From positions 282,964 through 303,145 of the forward strand of contig MNCI01011956.1 in the NCBI GenBank assembly GCA_015680685.1: a stretch of 20,182 nt of DNA. The letters run 5' to 3'. The stretch is from Gnetum montanum (lineage: Eukaryota > Streptophyta > Gnetopsida > Gnetales > Gnetaceae). Each line of letters starts with the position of its first letter. The stretch's first letter is position 1. A program made the translations under genes and the position numbers. Under the pieces are notes generated by a model. It was given only the letters and a program-made list of their open reading frames with translations. It was not told where the DNA came from and searched no databases. This document shows positions 10,508 to 19,580 of the stretch, piece by piece.

Positions 10508-10888
10508 AGAATACAAGATTGTGAAAAGTAGGTCATACACATTTCCTAAACTTTCAATGATTAGGAAACACTTGCATAATTGATGTATTCCTCATCCAAT
10601 TCACTCACCCTTGTACCTATAACCATGTGGCCCTCTTTTATAATAGCATCCTTAGCCTATTTTAAACATTATTTACATGCATCATTTTGCTTTACTTTAT
10701 TTTACATTATTTGGCGTTACTTCATGCATAGCCTAAGATTCACTTTCATTTACAAGTTGTCTCTTCTGCCTTTTTTATTAGAACATAAAACATGACAAAT
10801 ACCATAAAAACCTTTAAAACCTAAAAATACATGAAAATTTTAAAATGTAAAGACAATAAAAATTTCCTTTCCAAAATGTAGGGATTGT
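10508..10888. other. non-coding spacer where reverse transcriptase would be expected
   Basis: This is T-rich then A-rich sequence. I looked for polymerase signatures (LPQG, FxDD or YxDD) in plus-strand frames and saw none. A 71-codon frame at 10580-10795 is Phe/Tyr-rich, low complexity and not called. Confidence 0.5.
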
Positions 10889-11045
10889 CATGGCCTAAAA
10901 CTAGCAAAACACACGGTCCTCCATGCTCTAAAACTAGCAAACACATGTGGCTCATCATGGTCTAAAACTAGCAAAGCATATGACCTATCATGGCCTAAAA
11001 TTGGCAAAACCTAGGGCTCACCATGGCCTAAAACTAGTAAACCCC
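10889..11045 (+). repeat. 33-bp tandem repeat, about 4.7 copies
   Basis: Units start with CATG at 10889, 10922, 10956, 10989 and 11022, giving lengths 33, 34, 33 and 33 plus a partial copy. The core is ctaaaactagcaaa and the linkers vary. It sits between the protease and the end of the antisense gene. Tat-lineage gypsy elements are known for minisatellites in untranslated regions, which fits but does not prove membership. Confidence 0.9.
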
Positions 11046-11382
11046 TTATCATCATGTACAACCCAGTTTACATTCTAGCCATTTTACACATTTAAGCAAT
11101 GTAGCCTTATAACGTAAATAAAAACATATAACATATAACATGAATAAAACATTAAGTATCGAAATGTATAAACAAAATGAAAATTTAAAAAATAGTAACA
11201 ATCTAAATGTTTGTCACATAATGTGACAAAATTTTAAATAACACATGAAACTATAAACTGTCTCCCAGTGAATAAAGGCTAACACTAGTCACAACATCAT
11301 AATAACACAATCAACTTCATAACAAGTACAGATAACCAAAGACAATAACTAAATGATGGTACTAAGAGGCTACTAGAGGGGA
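11046..11382. other. AT-rich spacer, 3' flank of the antisense gene
   Basis: No frame or repeat is visible. For the minus-strand gene ending at 11383 this would be the 3' UTR or downstream region. No AATAAA-type signal could be placed with confidence. Confidence 0.4.
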
Positions 11383-11433
11383 TTAATGAGCACTTCCATC
11401 TTCACCACTAGGGCCACTGGCATCACCTAGTAC
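11383..11433 (-). pseudogene. exon 8 of the antisense gene with stop codon
   Basis: After a 104-bp intron (11434-11537) the acceptor tctaatatag opens 17 in-phase codons reading VLGDASGPSGEDGSAH and TAA at 11385-11383. The junction is phase 0 (CAG|GTA). A short Gly/Ser/Asp tail followed directly by a stop is a natural C-terminus. Confidence 0.65.
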
Positions 11434-11537
11434 CTATATTAGAGTAACATAAGTGTAATCGGTAATTAACACAATATAAAATGAAATTATAAACTAAGTC
11501 AAATTAAAACATGCTAAAATGAAAACAATGAGAAAAC

Positions 11538-12323
11538 CTGATAAGGCTCTACAACAACATCTTATGGAGGGAGGCTTCAAAGACCAACCTCCAAATGATG
11601 AAGGATTTGATCCTCAGTCATGTGGACCGAGTCCACATCCCTAACATTAACACCCATTAAGATGTTTCTTTCATTGATCTTGGTCCATGAAGGTGGCTCC
11701 CATGAAAATGTGGTGATAGTTACCTCTTCATAAGTAATATTGATCTAGCAAATAACTTAAAAGCACTCTCTTCAATCCCCTTTATGAATAGCTCTATCTT
11801 GTCATGTTTGGTGAACTCATCCTTTAACCACATAAGATAAGCTTCATATTCAGCCTTACATTTATTTTTGTGTCTTTTTTATGCATGGTCCCACTCTAGT
11901 ACCCATGCTTAGTAATCCCACCACTCCTTAGTCTTACATGCTAGTAAGTCCATCTAAAGTTTCTACTCAGAAACCTCTGTAGCAAGGGCCATGTTGCCAT
12001 GGATGACATTCCAATACCTTTCCCATTCAATCTCTTTAGTTCACAAGGATATTCTATTAACCACCTTGGCCTCCACAAATTCCTTATGATATTTGAGATC
12101 TTTATTAGCCCCAACCAAATTATTATTTTCCCTCTCCAACACCACAACCCATTCCCATAGGAACTCATTGGAACATTGGATTTCCCATGAAGTTTTAAAG
12201 CATGAAAATGCATATTTAGTGGTAGTTTCATAAAACTTCCATGAAACATTTCTACATCTAATGGTAAGCTAGGTAAGCCATCAATCTCAATGGGGTGGTT
12301 AAGGTCCCATCTAAGCTTAGGCA
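11538..12323 (-). pseudogene. exon 7 of the antisense gene, coiled-coil part
   Basis: A long T-rich tract ending gttgctttcag marks the acceptor. The exon begins PKLRWDLNHPIEIDGLPSLP and shifts frame near 12220-12260. It then runs as WEWVVVLERENNNLVGANKD, EFVEAKVVNR, EIEWERYWNVIHGNMALATE, KAEYEAYLMWLKDEFTKHDK and ELFIKGIEESAFKLFA. A second one-base shift near 11740-11752 leads to YEEVTITTFSWEPPSWTKIN and EDQILHHLEVG, ending at CAG|GTTTTC. Lys/Glu/Trp-rich heptad-like spacing suggests a coiled coil. Stops are two TAG, three TAA and two TGA. A 130-codon frame starting at 12420 overlaps it but its first 33 codons are intron. Confidence 0.7.
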
Positions 12324-12456
12324 CTGAAAGCAACACAAAAAGGCATATGCAAAAAGAAAAGAAATAATAAGTGACCAAATAACTAAAAAAATGAAAAAAA
12401 ATATAACTAATATAATACAACTACAAAAACTAAAAATTCAAGATAAGCTAAGTTCA

Positions 12457-12590
12457 ATCGAAAGCAATTTGTTGCAACTAAGCGATCATGTATTCAATGA
12501 TTTCACACATGAATTCTCTCTTATTAGGAGTGTCTAACCATGGCTTCATGTCGAACATGGAGGTTGAGATAGTAGGCTAAGGCTCATAAA
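12457..12590 (-). pseudogene. exon 6 of the antisense gene (3' limit unresolved)
   Basis: After acceptor tttgtcttag it reads YEP, then STSMFDMKPWLDTPNKREFM, CEIIEYMIA and LQQIAFD. Two TAG codons interrupt it, and the frame meets a TGA at 12456-12454, possibly from CGA. The donor to exon 7 is not clear: GT dinucleotides further on do not give the phase needed by exon 7. The donor has probably mutated or a small indel is present. Confidence 0.6.
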
Positions 12591-12682
12591 CTAAGACAAA
12601 AATAATAATCAACCAATGATTAAGACCAAGTTTAAACATAAGATAACAAAAACCCAACCATATAAACCAAATGCACATATAC

Positions 12683-12868
12683 TTGGAGCATCACTTGAAG
12701 CAATAGCATGGGGTTCACCTGACTATGAGGGGTCAAGTATAGCCTCAAAATAATTTAATGCAACATTGGATAACCCCTCATCCTCATGTGGCTATATGAG
12801 CTTCTCCTCTAATAACTTTTTCTTTGCCTCTATAGCTACTGCTTGGGCCACCAACTCATGTTGCTTGC
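12683..12868 (-). pseudogene. exon 5 of the antisense gene
   Basis: The acceptor is ggtcctatag|GCAAGC and the donor GCTCCAA|GTATATG. 186 bp equals two bases, 61 codons and one base, so it is in frame with exon 4 (G|GC) and exon 6 (A|TT). It is a charged helical segment KQHELVAQAVAIEAKKKLLE followed by a more acidic part (EDEGLSNVALNYFEAILD). Two TAG codons interrupt it. The introns are 103 bp (12869-12971) and 92 bp (12591-12682). Confidence 0.75.
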
Positions 12869-12971
12869 CTATAGGACCAACAAAAACAAAATGTAGAATA
12901 CCTTGTCATATTTTGCTTAAAATGAAATAACAACATAGCCTGAAAACATACAAAAAAAAACTAAAACATAC

Positions 12972-13992
12972 CTGTAATCATGTTAAATGCCTAGCTAAGT
13001 CTAACATCGAATCTCCTCTTGGAGGGTTCCTCAATCATGGACCTCTTCAATTTGGCTCTAGCTACACCTTTAGCTTTAGCATACAATGTCTTGGCCCTTT
13101 TCAATGTTCCCATGCTCAACCTCCATGTTTTCAAGGGAGGAATAATGCCTACCACTAAGTCCCTTAGTGGTACAAACAATTACTCCTTGACATCCTTTGG
13201 TTGGTTCTGAGCATGCATTATGGGATAAACATGTTTCACCCATGGCTTGAAGAGTTGGGATGGATCTTCAATTACCCATTTTTCATCCTTCCTCACCACC
13301 AGGAACTCCTTGAACCTCCTCAAATATTTTGTGAAAAATGCATAATGCATGTGGAATTTTGTCATGAGGTTGTCATGGAGTTTAAGGATTTTTCCACATA
13401 GCCCAAAAACTAAGTGACCAACCTAGTTAAATTGAGCATCCTCTAAAAGGACCTTCTTCATGATCCATGCCTACTCAATGCCCATGATTTTTCCCTATGA
13501 TAGCAACTTAGGGAACACCCAAGAGCGAAACAAGGGATATGCCTCTCTCACGTTTGCAACCTTAAGCTAGTTGAGAGAGTTCCATGTGGCCACGATGAGT
13601 GTCTAGCCATTCCTCCACCTCCTCCCAGTGGTTCATTTCTATGCTTTCCTTGGTGACAATCTATAGGCCCTTATGAGAAATGCTAAAGAGTTCATTATAG
13701 GTGGACTTGTTAATGGCCAAGGTGATAGGCACACTATGAGCCTGGGTGACAAAATTCTGCACTTCTTCATTAAAGGATTCAATGATCTTCACCATCTCAA
13801 GGATAGGAATGGTTGGGCTAGGGGCCATAAAAAGATCAAGAAAACCTACATCAATGATGTTTGCTTAGATGTTTCTAGGTACCCCACTAGCCAACCACTA
13901 CTATGTTGAATCCCCCTCATCATACTTGAAGATGAGAGTCTCCTTAGAGCATCTTAAAATGATCAATGTGATGGTGGAGGAAGAGGTAGTCC
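12972..13992 (-). pseudogene. exon 4 of the antisense gene (largest exon)
   Basis: The acceptor is gtattgtag|GGACTACC and the donor ATTACAG|GTATGT. Codons A|GG and G|GC link it to exons 3 and 5. Readable parts include ETLIFKYDEGDS, ANIIDVGFLDLFMAPSPTIP, ILEMVKIIESFNEEVQNFVT, MNHWEEVEEWLDTHRGHMEL and, after a frameshift near 13555-13575, VANVREAYPLFRSWVFPKLL. It continues with MTKFHMHYAFFTKYLRRFKE and EKWVIEDPSQLFKPWVKHVY, ending with a strongly basic stretch. The 1,021-bp length is one base over the frame, consistent with the single frameshift. Stops are seven TAG and two TAA in frame. No domain is recognised. Confidence 0.75.
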
Positions 13993-14203
13993 CTACAATA
14001 CAACAAGATGCCAATTAGCCTAGACATGGGCATAGTGCATAGAAACAAAATATAATAAGCATGATCGATTAATATCAACTCTACAACCATATCAACACAA
14101 CCATTTAAACGCTTAAAACCTAAATAACCAATAACTATGTATCCATGAAAATGTTTATATAACATAGAAAATTAAATGTAACAAAAAAAATAAAAATTCT
14201 TAC

Positions 14204-14469
14204 TTTTCTTACTAGAGGAAGGTGGCTTGGAGACCTCAAGGGGTATGTGTGAAAGATCAAATTTACCCCATCAGCCATGTGTTGTCCCATAAGCCACACA
14301 CCTCTCGTAAGCTATGTAATAATGCATGGTATACCTGCCCAAGTCACCTTTGAGTTGTTCCACCACATCAAGCCTCACTATGGGGATTTTAACAAAAACC
14401 CCCAATGATGTTTGGGCCAAGGGCAAGAGCTAGTCACTATTGATAAATCCTTTGTCATCCACCTTATAC
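14204..14469 (-). pseudogene. exon 3 of the antisense gene
   Basis: The acceptor is tacttgtag|GTATAAGG and the donor AAGAAAA|GTAAGAA. 266 bp equals one base plus 88 codons plus one base, so the frame is intact. Codon GG|G joins it to exon 2. It reads YKVDDKGFINSD, LAQTSLGVFVKIPIVRLDVV, GRYTMHYYIAYERCVAYG and FDLSHIPLEVSKPPSSSKK. One TAG and one TGA interrupt it. The end is Ser/Lys-rich and continues as a basic-Ser/Thr segment in exon 4. Introns on either side are 103 bp (14470-14572) and 211 bp (13993-14203). Confidence 0.75.
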
Positions 14470-14572
14470 CTACAAGTAGACTAGTTTAAGCAAAGAAAAA
14501 CATTAAAGCCAAAGTAGCATAATAACTAGTAACTAAGATCAACAAAAAATGAAAACTCAAAGTCACACTTAC

Positions 14573-15025
14573 CCTTCCACACAGTCAAGAGTACTAAGAG
14601 GGTTATAAAATAATGTGTTGATGTAGTGGCCAACTAACAAAGTGTTGTTGGCATTATACAAGTTGAACTTTGGCATGTTTCAAATCTTGGACAACTTATG
14701 ATTGCTTCTTCTATACATGCTATCAAGCACTTTATCCTAAGAACATGTTTCAAGATTTTCTTTGATGAATTTGATGATCTAGGTAGAAGACTGAGGTAAC
14801 AAGGTATCTACTATGATGGCCATTATGCAAGAGGCTAAGTGTAACCACACCATCACACTAAAGTTGTGCAATAGAAATGTTAGAAACTCCTTTTCCCCTA
14901 CTCTAAAACATAGGGAGCCATGCTCCAACATCATGTGTGTAAATGGGGTGTGGGGCCTGGGTGTGTGAACGCAACAAAGCAATTCCACCAACTCAATGAC
15001 AACTAGAATAAGTTTTAGAAAGGTC
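14573..15025 (-). pseudogene. exon 2 of the antisense gene
   Basis: The acceptor is atgtgtag|GACC and the donor GGAAGG|GTAAGTG, a near-consensus plant donor. The 453-bp length and phases (one base in, two bases out) imply no net frameshift over 150 codons. The first 80 codons are open (FLKLILVVIELVELLCC, then VGEKEFLTFLLHNFSVMVW). They continue in the same frame, past two TAG and one TGA, into NLYNANNTLLVGHYINTLFY and LSTLDCVEG. Hydrophobic helices alternate with polar segments. No motif is recognised. Confidence 0.65.
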
Positions 15026-16482
15026 CTACACATAAGAACAACAACTGTTAGAACCATAGATGACTATAACCAAAAATAATCAGCTATTAAACAATGAAAA
15101 TCATCACAACCTTAATTTTAACAGTTGCACTAAAGCCACATAGTAAAATTCATAATTTTGAACACTTAGAACCAAAACCATGTGATAACCAAAATCATGA
15201 TCATTTATGTATCAAAAACCCAAAAGAACCAAGAGTCAACCAACAATTGATAGCAATTACATGGTGAGATATACATAAAAATAATAATTTTTTATGTGGA
15301 AACATTAAGGCTATGAGAACTAGCTTGTATCCACTACAAAAATCACAAAAGCCCAAATTGTATTTTACAAATTTTTTTACTTGAATTCCTAGTTAACAAT
15401 GAAATTAGCAATAGTAAAAACTATGTTAGGAAGTTTGCAGCTAAATGGAAATGACAACTTAGAACTATTTTTTTTTTTAAATTTTCCAAGGCTAGGGACT
15501 GAGTATACATGAAATTCAACAAATTTGGGCATCTATGCTACAACCCCAAGCCTAGAAAAAAGTTTTACAACAATCTAAAACCATAATCAAATTCAACCAA
15601 GAATTCCACAACACAAATGAGAAAATATCAAAATATTTTTAATTTCACTAAAACCAATTTCCAATCCTTTCCAACACCTTATAGAATCCCTAGGAACTTG
15701 GGATATTGGCTAAAAAAGTTTCCAAATGTCTACATTATCCACTTTCTTAGGGGTAAAGCCATAAAAACCAAAAATTTCAACATGCACTATGCTACCAAAA
15801 AATTTATGGAAAACCAATCATAAATCCAAATTTAGTGATTCCACATCCATTGGAACTATTAAATCACAAAATAAAAACCAAAAACCTAAAAGCCCAAAAA
15901 TTCCTAGCCATTTTTGTAGAAAAAATGCAAAAGTAACATGAAAAAAAACGATGAAAGCTAAAAACCTCACTTTGCGCCAGCTCACTAAAAAATTTATCAA
16001 AAATTAACCATAAATTGGAATTTAGTGATTCTAGAACCATTTGAATTGTAAAAAGATAAAATAAAAAGCCAAAACTTGAAAACACAAAAATTATTAACCA
16101 CTTTGGTATGAAAAAAATACCAAAATGACATGAAAAATGGCCAAAAATTAGAAACCCACTATACCTTGGCTTACAAAAAAATTCATAGAAAATCAAGTAT
16201 AGGTCAAAATTCAAAGGTTCAAAAATCAATCAAACTAAAAAATAGTGGGCAACAACCTTATGACCATAAAAATGAAAATTTCTAATCTATTTTTATACAA
16301 AAAAAAATACAAAAGTGGCATTGTTTTTTTGAAAGAAAAAGGACAAAAAACACACAGAATTGATCAAAACAAAATTTATAACACATAGTAGACCAACCTC
16401 AAAATTTGATTAATGTTAAAACCTCATGAACATAAACTAAATATATGAATTTTATAAAATTTAATTTCAACAAATACCTAAC
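15026..16482 (-). other. intron 1 (1.46 kb), containing the 190-bp repeats
   Basis: On the minus strand it is T-rich throughout and ends atgtgtag before exon 2. Apart from the tandem repeats no coding segment is visible. A T-rich, stop-filled sequence between two frame-compatible exons supports an intron. Its length far exceeds that of the other introns (92-211 bp), plausibly because the repeat expanded inside it. Confidence 0.5.
15765..16340 (+). repeat. ~190-bp tandem repeat, three copies
   Basis: Landmark aaaaaatttat occurs at 15797 and 15987 (exactly 190 apart), and its variant acaaaaaaattcat follows about 189 bases later near 16177. Each unit then has a taaatcc/taaattgg segment, tttagtgatt, an A-rich middle and aaaatg-aaaagt/gacatgaaaa. 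Copies are diverged. The minus strand of the array gives a 121-codon Phe-rich frame that simply reflects the repeat. Confidence 0.8.
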
Positions 16483-16673
16483 CCTACACAAACAAAAATG
16501 CCCTAGTTTCTAGCCAAATTTCTTATGAAATGGTTAGGAATCATGTATGTGTCAGTGATGGCAAAAGAACCCTCACCAATCAAGGGTCATGGCAGGTTGG
16601 AACAACCTTTAGTAGTAGCTTTATCCTCCTTCAAGGCTAGAGTTTTGCTAGTTTCAGCCCTTCTCTTTAACAT
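16483..16673 (-). pseudogene. exon 1 of the antisense gene (start Met)
   Basis: ATG at 16673-16671 is the first Met after an upstream in-frame stop and opens 63 codons. The reading begins MLKRRAETSKTLALKEDK and includes IGEGSFAITDTYMIPNHFIR. One TGA (codon 29) and one TAG (codon 57) interrupt it. Ending at GTAGG|GTTAGG (16483) leaves two bases, which matches the one base carried by exon 2. TTAG|GTATTTG five bases further on is a stronger donor but breaks the phase. The start lies about 160 bp beyond the presumed 3' end of the minus-strand LTR. Confidence 0.55.
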
Positions 16674-16999
16674 CTTCAATAAGTAGCACCAAAACTAACA
16701 AAGCCTTCACACTTCTAGAACCTCTTGTAGCAACTATGTCTACTTAGGGTAGAATGGCTCGACTATGGTAAGAATAGGTGTGGTGGAGATAAGAATAAGA
16801 TTAGAACTCTAGTGCTAGGCACTTTAGGTTAATAGTGTAATTGGTTAAACTTAGAAAGGGGAGGGGATGAATAAATTCCCCAAATTAAAACTTAAACAAA
16901 CAAAGCACATACACCAAATTTAACATGGTTCACCAACTTGGGTAGTTCACACTTGAAGGATAGATTGCAAGCACACCTCTAAACTTTGTTGCTCTCAAA

Positions 17000-17205
17000 A
17001 TGTGAGTGAAGGGTTCACACCCTATATAGTCTTCAAGCCCTACTCCAAAGTGTTGTAGTGCAGCACCAATCACTTAACACTGCAAGGTTTCATCAAGCTT
17101 TGAAATGTGTTTTCCAAGCTTTCATAACCTTTACAATCTTGAGCTTCACACCAAAGTGTTGTACCACACCACAAACAACTCAATCTTGTAGGATCCTAAC
17201 AAACT
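17000..17205 (-). repeat. duplicated core-promoter block, minus copy
   Basis: Two imperfect units of about 105 bp begin near 17205 and 17099 on the minus strand. Each carries a caaca-ctttgg block and a TATA-like site (ttgtaaagg, then TATATAGG at 17020-17030). It mirrors 2004-2210. Confidence 0.6.
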
Positions 17206-17504
17206 TAAGCAAGATGTCTTCCTACAAGAAGCACATCAACCCCACATGGCAACAAGGGAGAACAATTACAAGGGATAAATGCAACTTAGTTTGTTGATTC
17301 TTGTACATTTAGGTACAACATACTTTACAATGCCAAAATGATAATTCAATGAGCAATAGATAATATAAATGATTACAAAATGATTGTACAATGATTAAAA
17401 ATAAGATTGTACATTTCCTAATACACACCAAGTCTTCTTATAGCTTTCATGTTTCTAAATCCATCTTGGAACTTATGCAACAGCTAGCCAACAGTCATTA
17501 ATGG

Positions 17505-17700
17505 TCATGGGAGACATCTTCTTCATGTATGAGACATCTCTTTAAATTTTCCTTTAATTCTAGGAAGATGTCTTTGTCTAATGGAAGATGTATTTCTAAA
17601 CTTGTTCTACATTCTATAAAGACATATTTCTATAATGAAGATGTCTTTTCTTGAAGAAAGACATCTACTATTTCTTAGAGATATCTTTTCCTACAAAGCC
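17505..17700 (-). repeat. GATGTCT/AGACATC array with conserved hairpin
   Basis: At least six motif copies are present. AGATGTCTTTTCTTG / AAGAAAGACATCT (17639-17666) forms a hairpin matching the one at 1595-1622 in the other LTR, with changed arm bases but the pairing largely kept. Confidence 0.7.
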
Positions 17701-18060
17701 TTCAATTCTACCAAGTTGTCTTCTGTTTCTTGAAGATTCCTTTGTTCACTTTCTTCATCCTTTGAATTCATTGTTCCTTGTCCAAAACCTTAATCTTCTA
17801 CATTCTCTAATGATGATAACTTTGCTTTTATAGTATCTAGTACTTGTCCACATTATTTGGATGTTTTTTTGAAGACCATGTAGACTACCTTCTTCTTTGA
17901 GTTCTAAACAATCCATTCCTTGTCCTCTATGTAAGTTTTAGCTCATCTTAGTTACCCATGTACATAGTCCTGCAAACACAATAACCATTCAACCATGCAA
18001 ACAACCTTTGACTCCATTTTACTTAACATTGTGACACACACCAAACTACACAAAAAGGTC

Positions 18061-18480
18061 CATAAGGAGTGGTGAGAGAATTATGATTTACACAAAATTG
18101 TAATTTGGAAACCAATCCCAACCTTATGCACTCGCTAACAAAACCTTGATTTTCCAAAATGCTCATCCATGTCTCACTTAACTTCATTATAGTAGCTAGA
18201 AAGTGGGACTACACTGGGTGAGAGAGAAATCAATCCATTTAAAAATTCAAACTTAGGGTGGTGCCCATTGGGCACCTTTTCAACAAGCTAATGGAAATAC
18301 TAAAACACTTGGATTTTCAGCATCTCCATGGTGAATACATTGTGGCTTAAGCATCCAAAAATCTTGAAATGGATTCCAAACCCCAAATACTACTAAAATC
18401 CACTTGCCAACTATTCATACATGTCATAAAACCTTATGCCCAAAATGGAAAACTAGGTGTTGGCATTGACAGAAAATAGG
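18061..18480. other. no gene seen
   Basis: This is unique-looking, CpG-poor sequence. A local inverted repeat ggtggtgcccattgggcacc (18257-18276) is the only structure. No frame is worth calling. Confidence 0.4.
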
Positions 18481-18945
18481 CACCAATGAAGGCCAAAACT
18501 CACACCAAGACTTGTTATTTAGACTAACTACACTAGCCAGCAACCTAACTACACTAGCTAGTGTACTAAAAAATGGGATAATGTCTTCTTCTATTAACCA
18601 AACTCTTGATCAACTCCAAAATTATCACATCATGCACCAAACCCTGGCCAAAGCCTCCAATAGCTCTGAAATTCCATAAAACTAATCAAAAGCACCAGAA
18701 ATAATTTTCCTTGCATGGACTACACTAGGGGAAACCTCAACTATACTAGCCAGTGTAGTCCTAGCATATTTCAGTAAAGAATAAATACCAAAAATTAAAA
18801 ATAGCCTCCAAGATGATACACTTTGAACTAAAAAGCCTATGGTAAGCCTGAAACCTAAGGAAATCAAGTAAAAATGGAAACTTTCCTACTTCCACCTTCA
18901 AACTATGTTAGGGATAGCCATGACTATGTTGGCCAACATAGTCTC
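18480..18945. repeat. array of ACTAYRYTRGCCAGTGTAGT-type palindromes
   Basis: Perfect palindromes are TACACTAGCTAGTGTA (18550-18565) and ACTATGTTGGCCAACATAGT (18923-18942). Imperfect relatives lie at about 18525-18540, 18720-18728 and 18740-18759. The half-site GCCAGTGTAGTC resembles the CAATGTAGTC motifs at 6.8-8.5 kb. This is possibly the U3 of another LTR cut off by the CpG-rich block. Confidence 0.6.
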
Positions 18946-19580
18946 TGTACCGCCTAAAATCATCGGTCTCCGACTGGAAGGAAAACAGAGACCGTGGGAT
19001 CGCAGGACGAGAACAGAAGACCCTGCCTTTGCCTGAGGGCAAGCTGGAATGCACGAAGGCAGAGTACCTTGGGTGGTCCGCACGTAGATCAGACAAGGAT
19101 TTCCCTGCGTGTACGCAAAGTACTATACGCTGGGTTATGCGTAAATGATGTAGCGACCATAAACAAAGCGTAAACGACGTAAAACAAATGTGAACAGAGT
19201 GTGAGCATAAACAGGTGTGAACAGAATGCGTGGGCCAAGTTGACGTAAAACTATAAAATGTAAACAATCTTATGCTGCAAATGTAAACAATGGTATTACA
19301 GAGTCAAAGTATAGTGCACCGGTCTAACGCAGTCATGAGGGAACACAAGGTGGACGAAAAGCCTCGGTGTATGCAGGAATGACTCGGTTGGTTCGCAAGA
19401 CAGGCGAAGCATAGAGACTGTGTGTACGGCGTACAGGGCTCTCCAGCGTAAGAGGGTTTCAGCTCTTGTGCGCAGCATAAATGTTCTCTGGTGTGCTTTG
19501 GGATTTTTGCCAACCGACCCGTGTGAAGTGGGAAATCAGGGTTTATGTACAGGTTGTTACGCTAGACTCGGGTTAGGAGA

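Larger units (their letters stand above)
11383..16673 (-). pseudogene. decayed eight-exon antisense gene of unknown family
   Basis: Eight minus-strand exons (listed singly) code for about 1,030 residues. GT-AG junctions with matching codon phase join exons 2-3, 3-4, 4-5, 5-6 and 7-8. Exons 1-2 also fit with one choice of donor. Exon 6-7 is unresolved. The protein starts MLKRRAETSK, has a mixed globular middle, a basic segment near the exon 4 end (LKRAKTLYAKAKGVARAKLKR), a charged Lys/Glu segment in exon 5, a long coiled-coil-like part in exon 7, and ends EDGSAH with a proper TAA. About 28 in-frame stops and three frameshifts make it non-functional. I recognise no family. It is convergent with the gypsy gag-protease region. 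It may be that element's antisense gene, a captured host gene, or an unrelated pseudogene interrupted by repeats. Confidence 0.7.
16835..18060 (-). mobile_element. LTR-like sequence, minus-orientation copy of the 1.2-2.4 kb element
   Basis: Read on the minus strand it matches 1230-2375 over its length, with the same order of landmarks: hairpin array, ggatcctacaagattgag, duplicated promoter block, TATATAGG, and ttattcatcccctcccctttctaag at the 3' end. The CCCCTCCCC tract just before the LTR end is typical of many plant copia LTRs. No tggtatcagagc follows. Minus-strand exon 1 begins about 160 bp beyond its 3' end. Edges are approximate. Confidence 0.6.

Noticed and set aside
10889-11045. CRISPR-like array
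   Set aside because: The repeats are imperfect and contiguous, with no unique spacers, in a plant retroelement context.
11941-12420. 159-codon minus-strand frame as a stand-alone protein
   Set aside because: The first 33 codons are the T-rich intron before exon 7. The later part drifts into the wrong frame after an indel near 12240.
15864-16229. 121-codon Phe-rich minus-strand frame
   Set aside because: It is produced by the 190-bp tandem repeat in intron 1. Composition is low complexity and the frame is not conserved between units.
1230-18060. The two opposite LTR copies as terminal inverted repeats of one large DNA transposon
   Set aside because: Both look like LTRs with internal promoters, are heavily diverged, and enclose unrelated debris. 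No transposase or target duplication was seen.
18908-19267. 119-codon minus-strand frame
   Set aside because: It spans the composition boundary, is His/Ser/Cys-rich with no domain, and is explained by fewer stops in G+C-richer DNA.
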